Assembly: GCA_037176845.1 (NCBI GenBank)
Contig: JAYKXP010000087.1
Coordinates: 160,914 to 224,913 of the forward strand
DNA from: Paramarasmius palmivorus
Taxonomy: Eukaryota > Basidiomycota > Agaricomycetes > Agaricales > Marasmiaceae
Direction: 5' to 3'
DNA: 64,000 bases
Shown here: positions 23,077 to 34,417 of the stretch, one piece after another
Layout of the letters: each line of letters opens with the position of its first letter
Position numbering within the stretch: position 1 is the stretch's first letter
Notes under the pieces: model-generated
The model's input: the letters and a program-made list of their open reading frames with translations, nothing else
Told to the model about the DNA's origin: nothing
The model's database searches: none
Position numbers and translations under genes: made by a program

Positions 23077-26000
23077 ATGTCCGTATCTACTATCTACTAT
23101 CGCCCTATGTCTGATTCGATCATGAAAAGAGTCACCCCTGGAGTACGATTACCGGCCGAGCTCCTCGCCCACCCCGAAGTGGACTACAGCGCTGTGAAGC
23201 GTCCATTCGACTTCAGTAAACCTAGAAAATGTGGTATGGTGTGGCAATGACTGTGAGAGGGTTAGAGTAGTTGTCGCATTGACGTCAAGCAACCCAGTGC
23301 CGCGCGGGGGAGGGGGCCAAAATTCTTTGTATCATTAGAGTACGATGACATGGATGGGGGCAAGACGACATTCCAATTGGCGCAATCAAGGCAGAAAGGA
23401 TGGTTCTGCTCATGTGGTGAGTCCGCAAACTTCAGGTCAGGCGTCGATCAACCGTGCAACCATCAATCAACTATGCAAGCTTGCGAGGCATTTGACAATC
23501 ACTCGTGATCAACGCTGACACCTACAGCCATGCCAGGTCCTCAAGACCATCACGGATACCAAGCATGGTGAGTCCCCAAACAACACTGGCCGGCCGTCGC
23601 TCGACTCCAGGAATGCAAAGGCAGGATGGGTGTGACTGACAATTCCCTATCATAACAGAAAATGATCATTCAATTGGATGGGAGATGCCAATGTAGCCTA
23701 TGGAAGGAATGGGAGACCAGAACCTCATCGAGTTCGCGCACATCCCGATTAGGCAAATGCCGACGGCAGTGTGATATTGCCGCTTTTCACCCCTCACCGT
23801 CTGCACCACACATGAACGGAGTTCCGTCGTCAGCTCTCCGTCCTCAACCTCAATCGCCAGGAGAACAGGACCGCTCAGGGTACAGCTCTGATGGTAGCCT
23901 CGACGAATTCATCCAAAGTGTTCTGGACGAACCATGTTCGGACGTGGAATCCACCGCAACGAGGGAACCACCTCTGCCCCCCGACTATTACGCCTCAGAC
24001 GAAGATGACATTCTCGATGCTTTTGTTCGCCAAAATGTACAACATGCCGCCCCCGATTCTCCTTCTCCACCACCGAGAGTTGGTATGTATTTTGCGTGTC
24101 GCCTCAGTTACCGCGTGTCGTTTATCGTCGATCCCAGCTTATATGACCGTGAAGCATCGCCTGTGCCAGCAGAACACGCGGCCAAACGTACTACGACCAT
24201 CCACAGGCAGTGAAAGGGTCGTTGGACCAAAATCTCAGTCTCGGCCAATTCGAGAAACACTTGTTGGACCACACCGGACTTCATTGGACTCAATACAGGC
24301 TCAGCCAGGCAAAACGAGTGGTGTAAACCAAAGTATTGTGAGGGAGGTCACCAATGAAGGTAATAAAGGCAGACCTCGCCTTCGGACCTCTGATCATGCC
24401 GTGCTTGGTGGATAATGCTCGAGTGTTCGAGGACGAATGACACGATAGGCACGTACAGGGCACCTAGTCACTTGATTGGTACTCATAACCCCGGATGCAG
24501 CGACACAAGGACCGGACCATGATCACACACGCATCAATGTCGAGATGACAGCCAGTGATGGAGTGGATGCCTTGGAGCGACGACGAGAAAGGGAGCGGGA
24601 GCGAAAACGACGGTAAAATTCCTTGTATTGTGGACAGTTACCTCTGTGTTCCTGACTATGATATGGGCATAGGGAGAGGAAGGCCAATCCAGAATTGCAC
24701 CGAGCCAGGCAGAGAGTCTATTCCGCTCGCTATAGGAAAGGGCGGGAGGCTGAACTGGCGGAAGCCGAAAGATTACGCCGACGGAAGAAAAAGGGGGACA
24801 ATCGATGAAGCATGTGGCAGTGATGAAAATGGTGTGATATCGTTATCACAGTTGCGAAGGATCGTCCCATGGCAGCTTGGCACCCGTTCGTAATATAGCC
24901 ACCCAGATAGATGTAATGCGTGTAGAGCGCAAAATAAGGCCCAAAAATCCAAAGAAAAAATGGGCTGCGCTAAAGAATACTAGTGATGGTTTTTCTCGGA
25001 GGGCGAGAATGATGGAAAGACAGGGAGTTGGCGCCAGGGGTGAAAGAGTGAACCAAGGGCAGATGATTTTGAAATGCGTGCAGTCGTTGCACTCGGGGGA
25101 AAATCCACCTTTCTTTCCTACCAGCACGTCTCAGTGTCAACCTGCGCCAACACTTAAGCAATGGATACTTGTAAGGGCCCAAAAAAAAACTTACTAAACG
25201 CCCACTGATTTTTATTCCACCACAGCGAGTACAAGCATGATGGAGGAGTGTCGCAAGGGTAGGTAACATGCCTGCGGGGTGTTCCAAATGACTAACGAAG
25301 AGCGACAGAGTTGTCCGACGCCAGACAAAAGCTTGTAGCGTTGGAAAAGGCTCAGGAGACCGCTATGAACCAGCTTCGCAGTGCGAAGGGGAGAGTGACG
25401 CAAGCGACGAATAAGCTGAAGGCTGGGCGTGCACTCCCTGCCCGGCCGGGTAAGGAAAGGGAAAAAGAGATCAGGATAACCCAATCGGAAGAGCGTTCGG
25501 CCCAGGCAGTGGAGGCCAGGGACGCGAAGCAGTCTGAGTTGGAGAGAGCGGCAACTGAGGTTGAACAAGGGAAGAAACGAGTGCTGGCGCTACTAGCCAA
25601 ATTGCAAGGTATTTCTTCGTTTTGCTGGCCCAAATAACCGCCTCTCATTCTTCTCGATAGAATTGGAGGCGATACAAGCTGAGCTTGTTCACCAACCGGA
25701 GAGGCAGTCGCAGGAAGAACACCCGAGGAGTCTGCCAGGTATGCGAGTCCAACGTTTATGTGAGGTAGGTGTTGATAGACCGCCGCCGTAGTGTCTCCAC
25801 TGCTGCCAGAGGGAGAGAAGTCCCCCATGCAAGAGATCAGTGAGTGTTCACTCAATTTTTGTGAGTCTCATCGTGAGCACCAGCCAGATTCTTCGGGAGA
25901 TAAGGTCTCGATACCGACAGATGTGCCTGTACCAGTTCACGGCCATCACCCACCAAACACCGCGGAAGAACGGACGCCAGAGCCGATTGGTGATGACCAT

Positions 26001-28053
26001 CGCTCAGGCGTTGCTGTCGGAGTGAATACTCCCATAGTCGTTGGTATTCCTTCGCAATTGCAATCCAATGTCGACCCTGCAGTGGTCGTGGGCACGGCTG
26101 GAACGAATGGTGGAGGTGGTTCGTCTTCAAGCAGTGAACCATCACATGCATCACATCCTATCGCAGTCGCACAAGCATCAACTTCAGTGGCCGGAAAGGG
26201 GCCCAACGCTGCGGCTTCGGCGGCTTCCTCGTCTACTACAGATCCAGTGGATGTCCCGGTTGTGGTTAGGGATGGTATGGTGTTAGATGAGGAGGACTTG
26301 CTTGCCGTTTCAGCTCCACCGAAATGCAAAGGCAGCGATAACATGCCGGAGAGAGGAGCGACCCCCAAAAGAGTACGTCGTGGAACGGATTCGATGGAAG
26401 TGGAAGATTCGCAAAACCAGGTACGTTCTCCTTGTGAATCGATATCATTCATAAGAATAATAGGGCGAGTTGTAGATGGATAATGTCGGTGAGAGACTGG
26501 AGATCACGGACGATTGCGGAAGCGCGCCAACTGGGGTGGAGGGGGAGCCGACGGCCAATGTCAACAGTGAAGTGAGTGTACATTGTGGTTGTGGTGTGTA
26601 ACAGAGGCCTGAACTGCGACTTTGTACAGGCGGCAACGAGTGTGGGCGGAAAGCAGCGTGACAAAGGCAAAGGGAAGGCGAAGGTCCAGCCAAAGCAGAA
26701 AGGCGAGGGCAAGAAAAAGGCGAATATCGGCCCTGCCTCTCGTGTCAAGGCGATTGGAACGGTGGAAGTTGCTGATGATGAAGCACGCCCTGTTGCAGAG
26801 CTTCTCGATGATCGTGCGTGCATCAGTTCACCTTTCGACGCAAAAGAGTTTTCCCTGGGTGAGTCATGGCGTAGGTCTTCTGAGAGAAAAGAAACTCACC
26901 TGGTGTTAGAGATGGAAGAGAAAATCAGGGATTGGCTAAAGCTCGTCCTAAAAGATCCCGCCAAACTGAAGGAGGTGTCCCCCCCAACTGGAACATACAC
27001 CTATATCATGTCTGATGCACGTCTCGCTCCAGAGGTGGCGTATACAGCTCAGGAGATTGCAGAAAAGCTGTTTGTCTCGCAAAACGCTGCATTCAAATGT
27101 GTCTGCCATTCTCGAGGAGACAAGCAGACGCAGAGTTGGGATCACCCTGACGAGTTTTTCGGAATCCCTTGGGAGCCGTTTCCAACCACCTTGAAAAAGA
27201 TGATGGGTCAACATATGTGGCCACCAGTCAAGCGGGATGCACCGGCTCCGAAGACTTTGTTCGCGGCGAGGTATGCACCGGATGTCGTCGACCGACTGGC
27301 AGACATGAACCAGAAGAGGTTGGCGTACAACGTGAAAAAGAAGCAGACGTTGGAGTTGAGGGTAGAACCAGAACATAGCTTTGGTGGCCCTAGCTCCGTC
27401 TCGCAAGGGGTCGAGCGAGACTCGTTTGGGAGAGACGTTCGGTGTATGGACTGTGGTTGCTTGTTGAGACATGCGCTGATGTACTTGGCGTTGTGGAAGA
27501 TGGGGAGAATAGGGTCTATAACTCATCCAGGGTTCTTCATGCAGGGGAATGATTCGTATCTGGCGTCTCGAGATCGACAGTTCTACCTGGAAGATTTGGA
27601 ACGGTTGGGGAAAGTCAGATTGGAAGATCTGTACACACACGTACTGGTGACGGATCCAAACGACCCTCAAAAGCAGATCTTCCAGAGGAAGAACCCTATG
27701 CTTGCTCTATGTAACCAAGCGAGTCGTATCTTCCAGGATATGCATTTGTTGGCAGCAAAGGGATTTTCAGTGCCGAAGGAATTTGAGCAGTTGGGTGATT
27801 TCCTGGGTATTGCTACGAAGCAGGTTAAGCCGGCGGAGGAGAAAGAGGAGGAGCCGATGTCGCTGTTGGACCAGAACAACGAGGAATACCTGGAACAGGG
27901 TGCACTGCGCGCTCAGCGCTCAACGTAAGTAGATTGTATTGTACCTCTTTACTGTATACATAAACGGAGGCACGTGCCGTTACCCGTCTCTTCAATGTTG
28001 GACTCGACAATTTCAGACTGAAACCATTGCTATTGTATGATGCGCAACGAGTG
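23077..28053 (+). CDS. Large multi-exon accessory protein of the giant KDZ element
   Basis: The first exons fit in phase: 23077-23215, 23339-23416, 23528-23567, 23697-24082, then one starting about 24138, then one near 24501. About fifteen exons reach a terminal exon after 28010. Early exons encode a Cys/Trp-rich segment (QKGWFCSCAMPGPQDHHGYQ, then CLWKEW) that could be a GRF-like zinc finger, comparable with the accessory gene of the second KDZ element. Next come acidic regions, a basic helical section (LERRRERERERKRR, then ARQRVYSARYRKGREAEL) and a coiled coil at 25311-25610. After a Ser/Ala-rich linker, the C-terminal 430 residues (26631-27928) are well conserved in appearance (HPDEFFGIPWEPFPTTLKKM; RCMDCGCLLRHALMYLALWKMG). 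I do not recognise that domain. It is not a TET/JBP dioxygenase: no HxD iron motif is seen. Probably a transposition or regulatory partner, by location. Confidence 0.55.
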
Positions 28054-28200
28054 GGTGAAACAGTGAGTTTACTGGTGAGTGACGAATTTTATTGACGCAA
28101 GTAATTGAGCAACTCAAGAATATTCAAGAAGAGCTAGATACAATGTACGATTCGATATACAAATAAAACGGGAGTCCTTTGGTACGAGCTTCGACGATAG

Positions 28201-29601
28201 TTACATGATGGTTGGGTCCGTGGTCCACTTGTAGGAGAACGGGGCATTGGTTTGGATTCGGTCCTGCAAACGTTGTATGAAGAGCGAAACCTTCATCGGC
28301 CCGGTTTCATGCAAGAGCACTATGGATTCCCATGGTCCTCGCTCGACAAAGTTGAAGGTGCAGAGCGAGTCGTAGGAATCGGCAACAGTGAGGAAATCTT
28401 CAAGGGCATCGCCGAACCGCTGGGACATGATGTGTGTGTCGTGAACCCAATGCAGGGACATCGACTTGAGATTGATCGCTACGATTTGCTGGAGGAGAAC
28501 ACCCATTGAATCGGAGGGTGCACCTTGCACAACGAGAGTGAAGGACTTTAGTTGTTCGAGATGGATCTTCTGGGTCGTGAATCGAAGCGGGTGTAGTGGT
28601 GATATCGTGTCGTGGAGGTCGAGTGTGTGCACGTGCGAGAATGGACGAAGAGAGTGATGAAAGCCTTGAGGACACCCCCTGAGGCTCAGACTCTGCACCA
28701 AAGGAAGGGATGCCTTCAGAAATGTTGGATCATGAGGAATCCAGTGTCCCAGCCTGAGACTCACATGGCACGACAGTCGACGAGTCGCCAGCACATCCAA
28801 GAGTCGCATGGCATCCCAACCTTTGATGCGTTCATCGACCTCAATCTCGACGTATGTGAGTGAGGGTTGGGTGAACATAGCCTTGTTGAAAGCAAGGTTG
28901 GTAACAATGAAGTCGGTGATTATGGGGTATTGTGACGCCGAGATTGTAAGCGAGGCGATGGGATGTTCCATAACGTTATCCAGGCATGAGCAGAGTGTGT
29001 CACGGACGTGAGGAATGGGGATATTGTACGGACTGTCTTGTGACGACAATAGTTGCAGGGTGAGGTTAAGGGGACGTTTACGTGCGAGACTGAGGATAAA
29101 ATAGAGGAAGCGAATTTGTCGATCGGAGTGAGAGAAACATTCGGGGGGTCTTTTGAGGGTGATTTTGCAGAAGTTGCCAGGATTTGTCAAGGTGGCCTGT
29201 CGAAATCGCTGGGAGACATGTGCTACTGCAAGGGTTCGTCTGTTGTCGCCTCGCCTGTAGTGGTGGGTACTGTCAAAGGTGAAGCCGTTGACCATGGCAT
29301 GCGAGACTATCTCGCGTATGATCTCGGCGGGGAAAATCGCGAAATCTCCGTCGATCTGACTAGAGGAAAGGGTTAGAGGACGCGTGTGAGGTTGCCTGAA
29401 GATGGATGAACGTACGCGTTACTGGGTGTTGGGGACCGGTCTGCTGCAAGATTGACGTCGTCAGGGGGAGTGGGTGACTGGTGGGCTGCTGTCGCTGATA
29501 TAAATCTGAATGTAGGCTTGAGAAACTTGTAATTTGGTGCGTTATGATGAAAAGAACATACTCAATGGAGGGGCTTCGACTGATAGGTCGGCTTGTGACA
29601 T
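28201..29601 (-). CDS. F-box protein (cargo paralogue 2), three exons
   Basis: Exons 29601-29562, 29494-29416 and 29359-28201 join in phase across 67- and 56-bp introns (GTATGT and GTACGT donors) and give 425 residues. The F-box core is at residues about 44-70 (FAIFPAEIIREIVSHAM), followed by VAHVSQRFRQATL. The rest is leucine-rich with LRR-like spacing. IRFLYFILSLARKRPLNL aligns with the equivalent region of the 6354-7433 protein, showing they are paralogues. Likely an SCF substrate adaptor; substrate unknown. The frame is intact. It is tail-to-tail with the large accessory gene (148 bp apart). Confidence 0.8.
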
Positions 29602-30254
29602 GGCGGGATGGCATGGTGATGATACTCTGGACAACCGAACGTTAGAGTGGAAGGGTTGCTGTACTTGGTGGGACTCACTGAGCAAGAGGTAGAGAACGTG
29701 AGAACCAGAGAGGCTGTTGGTTATGCCAATGAAGCTTTAGAGGTGTGCTGTCGTGCCTATGGGAGTTATAGAACGACGAGACGGGAAAAGTGCCTGTTTT
29801 GAACGTAGTGCGGTGGAGAGGTAAATGGGAGAAAAAAAGAGTTGAAGGTCTGAGTCAGCGAATGTCTGGATTTGTTCCGGAGAATTGCAGGAAATTGCGG
29901 ATGTGACGTGATGTGATTAGAGTCGTAGAACGAGAATGGAATTTCAGACGACTTACTGGGCAGTACATCGGAAGGATGAAAAAAGATATGGACTGGGAGA
30001 ATAGGCAGTGAATGCTGAGTAGCGTTGTGGCTGGTGGCGAGGAAAGCAGTCGGATCAAACCCAGCATATCACCGCTGAGTCACAAACGTCCGAATTTGGC
30101 AGGTTTTATCGGAGATAAAAAGATGAAGTAGATCAATTAATTGTAGCAGTGGTTACAGGGATTGGATGTGCTGTGAGATATCTATAAGGACAGAATGATA
30201 ACTAACAAAGAGAAGAATATTCGAGGTGTCGCTCCTTGCCCGACCGCATCTCCG
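29602..30254. other. Intergenic stretch, no clear gene
   Basis: Upstream of F-box paralogue 2 and downstream of the broken F-box copy. Only short frames are seen. No repeats or RNA genes recognised. Confidence 0.4.
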
Positions 30255-31526
30255 TTAGCCAGTTCCGCTGGGTGCGGGCTGGTCGAAATTGCCGTCTGTT
30301 GTCCCCCAGGTTGGTATAGGTCCCCAGTTCCCGTTGGAAGGACTGTCTTCATCGTACCACAGGTCAAATCCACGATAATGATATTGAAAGCCGGAAAGAG
30401 CAAATTGACAGCTAAGAAGCATGTCTGCGAATTCCTCGCCGTCGTAATTGCTCTTGGTTTGGAAGTTGTGGAAGGTGAAGGTTCGTAGGGATATAGAGGT
30501 TTGATGAATGAGGGCACGGATGCCGTCGAAAAAAAATTGACTAGTTGTGGGGCTCTCTGGAGCGGTCCATTCAATCGACAACGTGCGAAGCCTGGGCAGC
30601 ACGAGATTTTGAAGAAGGTCATGGAAATGATGTGTAGGCTCGGTGGTAATGATAAATTCCAGGGAACGTAGATCTGGCAGGGATACATGACCCCTTGACC
30701 AGTGCCGTTCAGGTCGAAGAGTCCAATCGCCAAACGATAAATTAAGCTGGACGGACTGAAGACTGGGGAAACACGCGATGACGGGGAGAACAGCAAGGGT
30801 GCTGGAGTAGAGTATGAGCGTGTAAATGAAGGGGAGGCGGGACTGAATGTGGACATGTTGAGGTAGGGGTACCAGCCCCATGTTGCGGTAGACATGGTGC
30901 CTTAATCGAAAGCTGACGCTCAGCAAGGGAGGTTGGAGAAGCCGGGGAAAATCGTCACCCCATCAACCGTTGGAAACGCCGGTTTCGAACCGGGTCAGGC
31001 TGTCGATGTGTAGAGGAGAATCACATCGTCAAGTAAAATCACAAATGCGATTGAATCCCCAGCAGGTGGTGATCTTCAGTATCGGCCCATGGACGGTGAA
31101 GGACGATATCGAGGCAAATGACAAGGAACAGCGGGGTCGTCCAGCTCTGCTGGCTTGTGCAGCCTTCTTCGTCACTCTGCGTGTCACTGTCGCTGTGGCT
31201 TGGTGAGAGGTCGATATCGAGTTCGAGGGGATGTTTGGCATTTTGCACCAGAAATATGAGGAAGGCGATGGAGGCGGGATCGGATGACAGAGTATCGCCG
31301 TCGTCCGCTCGCCAGCAGTTAAGGGTTATCCGATGAAATGGGTGCATTGAGAATGACGATAGCGTGGATGCGTTTACTAGTGAAGTAAAAGGGACAGCAG
31401 GTCACGGCGGCAGAGGTGATCGCAGTCGGGGAAAAAATCTAGAGCATGGGCAAACTATCTGCGCCAGAGCTCGTGGGGGAGTGAAGGCGGTGATGAATTT
31501 TCGGTGGGTAATTTGGGGGACTGCAT
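30255..31526 (-). pseudogene. F-box paralogue 3, broken
   Basis: Starts MQSPKLPTENSSPPSLPHELW (31526), an F-box beginning. The frame then meets TAG, although the same frame continues with FAHALDFFPDCDHLC. It then shifts at TSKRIHAIVILNAPISS, and again into a third frame at HPFHRITLNCWRADD (31347-31039). The next block (30926-30255) contains LPDLRSLEF, LQNLVLPRLRTLSIEW and TSISLRTFTFHNF, aligning with the other two F-box proteins. At least two frame changes and one stop indicate a decayed copy, or a poorly assembled one. Its orientation (pointing inward from the right-hand array) mirrors F-box 1 at the left end. Confidence 0.65.
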
Positions 31527-31966
31527 AGTGGGATGGGTGTTGTATATGGCGAGGTGGAGGAAAATTGGGATGTGGTGGTGGTGGTGGTGGCCAATTGTGA
31601 GATGTCGTGCGAGAATTGTGAGGAAATGCAAAGGATTGACATTTGGCTCTTCATAGGGTACACATACTAATCATAACACGAATATATAGCAAATAATCGG
31701 CAAAAGCGTCATGTTCTGGGTAGGAACAGCGCTGGTGTGGACGGTAGACTGATGTTAAATGATTGAAAGTTACTATCGCTAGATAAGATGTAGGAATTGC
31801 TCTGCGAGCCTCGACCAGTTTCGGTGTGTTTTAAGAACACGCAAACATGGGTCTGGTGAGAGTGGCAGGAGCAAAATACAAGGGAAGGCAGGGTGATTAG
31901 GTTTTTTGGGGCAGTGAGGCTGATGTTTGGATGTACCTCTGCGATGACGTGTTTAGCGAGACAGAA
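31527..31966. other. Stretch without a gene between broken F-box and array B
   Basis: Contains a (GTG)n-type run near 31567-31590 and otherwise nothing recognisable. Confidence 0.4.
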
Positions 31967-33035
31967 GTCAGCGTGACAACGCTGAGCCTGAGAAAGGAAT
32001 GAAAGTGGGCAATGGAGTGCATTTGGCGGAGGTCGAGTGAGCGATTGATCGCTAAGATAGATGGCCATGGTCGACTCAGCGATTCAACGCCGAGGTTGAG
32101 GGATTCATGAAACTGAGCAAGGGGTCGCTGAGACGAATGCCGTACAACGCCGAGTATGTAACTGAACTGAGCGAGGAGACGCCGAGACAAATGGCAGTGG
32201 TAGACTCAGCGAATCAACGCCGAGTTTCAGGGATTCATGAAACTGAGCGTTTGGTCGCTGAGAGAATTGCTGGTAGTAGACTCGGCGATGGAGCGCCGGG
32301 TTATTGGGCTATTCGACCACACTGGAAAAGGTATTAAGTAGTTATACAAGATGGTATTAGGGTGTAGACATACCATATAGGATAATTGGGATATTAGACA
32401 GGACTGGAAGTGAGCGATGGGTCGCTGAGATAGATGCCTGCGGTAGACTCAGCGATTCACCGCCGAGTTTCGGAGAGGAAATTGAAGTGGGCGAGGAGAC
32501 GCTGAGATAGGTGACAGTGGTAGACTCAGCGAGTCAACGCCGAGTTTGGGTGAGAGAGTGAATCTGAGCGAAGGGTCGCTGAGATAGGTGACAGTGGTAG
32601 ACTCAGCGATTAAACGCCGAGTTTGTTAGGTAGTGAATTTGAGCGATGGGTCGCTGAGACAGGTGCCAGTGGTAGACTCAGCGAGTCAACGACGAGTTTG
32701 GGTGAGGAAATTGAAGTTGGCGATGGGTCGCTGAGATAGGTGACGGTGGTAGACTCAGCGAGTCAACGCCGAGTTTGGGTGAAGGGTAGATTGGGAAGGC
32801 TAGACATGTAGAGAGCAGTGAGTACCATGTAATACGGACGGAAGTGGACATACCGATGGTCGGACGCAACGGTCAAAGCAACCCTTAACACCTGAGCGTG
32901 GCATCGCCGAGAACCTTGAACCCGAACAATGTCAGCGAAGACTCGCCGAGCCTTGGAAATGGAAAATGTGTTCTCAGCGCATGTACGCTGCAACGGGTCA
33001 TTATACAGAGTGGGCGTGTGGTCGCCGAGAGTTAT
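31967..33035. repeat. Palindrome array B (right end of the giant element)
   Basis: The first unit (TCAGCGTGACAACGCTGA, 31969-31986) is identical in form to array A. The rest is a 70-80 bp unit with two palindromes each: GAGCGATGGGTCGCTGAG and CTCAGCGAGTCAACGCCGAG, separated by ATAGGTGACAGTGGTAGA-like sequence, repeated about nine times. Array A-type units return at 32892-33030. The motif runs in inverted arrangement relative to array A. Likely the subterminal repeat region of the KDZ element. Confidence 0.85.
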
Positions 33036-33191
33036 GAAGGTCGGTGTCCTATTCTTGTCTACTTTACATGTTTGGATATTTATTCCCACAAGTACACTTT
33101 TGGTGGATACGGTATCCCGACACCGCCCGGCACGGTATCCAAGTTATGATGGGCGCTGTTACCTTATCTGTCATTTTCCCAGGCGGCTGCC

Positions 33192-34380
33192 CCAAAACAA
33201 TCATGTCATTCACAGCGTGTTCATCTCTTCACGGTGCTACAAAGGTGAGCTCAGCCGTTTCCTGTGCACAGTATTCAATCTAATATACCTTCAAGAAACC
33301 CGTTTAAAGAGATCGCAGCTTCAAACGACCATAAGCTTGACGCGGATTCTCGTACGCTAGTGCTCTCACTCAATGCTTTTCGTAGCTACTCACTCCTACG
33401 CAAGGACAGGCTCAAATTTTTACTCACACCTCTAATGGTGTATTTCTATGCATCGTCTTGAAACCTTCATCAACTTTATCCTTTCCCAAACACGCTTCCC
33501 GTTGCCCGTCACCACTACTCCCAATCACCTCCACGTCTCCAAGAACCACGGCAATGATACTTCTCACAAGTACGAATCGTTGACTTCCACCACTCAATCA
33601 GCTCGGGTTACAGGTCTACTGCCGCACCCGAAATGTTCTGCCCCTACTTCTTAGTCCACGGTCCAGAGCACTATCGCCCAGGATTCGCTGGACCACATCC
33701 ACATCACTCTTTTCCAAGCGTTATCCTACGAAGCAAGTGCCGTCTTACCGCCGCATTTGGTACCCGTAGATGCCTTCGTTGTCATCGCACAGCGATTACC
33801 GCTCCGCTTGCCCTTGGTGGCCGTTGTCCTTGCGCACTCGAACGTAGATGAAAAGGTTGTATTGTGTTGGGTTATGATAAATTCATCGGTACCAAGACAA
33901 TGTTAGAATCAAGCTCGGTGTTCGAAGGAACTCCAGAGCTCTGTTCTGGGTGAGTACTAGGTGTTTACCATCTTTTCAGCGCATCTTGTTAACTTCCATC
34001 CTCCCACAGCAACATCTTCAGCTTCGACATCTCAGCCGAATCAAGAAAGTCGAACGCCTACCTGCACATTATCCCTCCAGAGTCATCTTCAGCGCCTTGG
34101 GAACACGACATGGTCCCTAACGCGCCAACCTTTCCCAAACCGCTCGACTTCTCATATTTGGATTCTGAGCCTTGCACGCTCAGTTTATCATCGATATCCA
34201 CAGGATTTCGGGTCCAGGCATAAGGCTTAATACACGAGCCAGAGAATCAGCATTCGATGTTGACATTCTCGCGGTAGTTTTCGCGTCGAACGCCAGTGCT
34301 GCCTCTTGGACTGGGACTATCACTGCTCGTTATCGATGGTTCACCAAACCTCAAGTTCTCGTGCCTTAGGTCTACAAAAT
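33192..34380 (+). repeat. Dispersed repeat R1, copy b, right half
   Basis: Begins with the 12-mer CCAAAACAATCA and continues as TGTCATTCACAGCGTGTTCATCTC-like sequence, matching R1 at 2340, 42350 and 54210. It then has the intron-like block (AAAGGTGAGC ... CTTCAAG) and R1 downstream sequence. No gene is supported; the short frames are not conserved between copies. Confidence 0.55.
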
Positions 34381-34417
34381 GTCGAAACATTACCAACCAT
34401 GGCGGAGAGACGAGGAT

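Larger units (their letters stand above)
5245..33191. mobile_element. Proposed giant KDZ-type DNA transposon carrying F-box cargo
   Basis: Left end GATAGGCGGCTGGG and right end (reverse complement) GGCAGCCGCCTGGG match at 10 of 14 positions. They abut the same 12-mer, CCAAAACAATCA, at 5233-5244 and 33192-33203. The flanking R1 repeat is continuous across this junction. Inside are palindrome arrays near both ends (5370-6170 and 31968-33030) with the same TCAGCG/CGCTGA core, an intact KDZ transposase (17466-20620, minus), a divergent knuckle gene, a large accessory gene, a zinc-motif gene and three F-box paralogues. A 7.7-kb LTR element is nested within it. KDZ/Zisupton elements typically make 8-bp target duplications. 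The 12-bp match here may include chance bases, so exact termini are uncertain by a few bases. Alternative: two separate insertions sharing motifs. Confidence 0.6.

Noticed and set aside
26576..26630. First codons of the 450-residue frame starting at 26576
   Set aside because: This part matches an intron (GTGAGTGTAC ... TTTGTACAG); the exon begins at about 26629.
23077..28053. TET/JBP dioxygenase carried with the KDZ element
   Set aside because: Such genes are known beside some basidiomycete KDZ transposons, but no HxD...H iron-binding arrangement or related motif is visible here or elsewhere in the window.
30975..31015. tRNA gene suggested by CCGGTTCGAAACCGG on the minus strand
   Set aside because: It is a short palindrome inside the broken F-box gene; no acceptor stem or anticodon arm at proper spacing.
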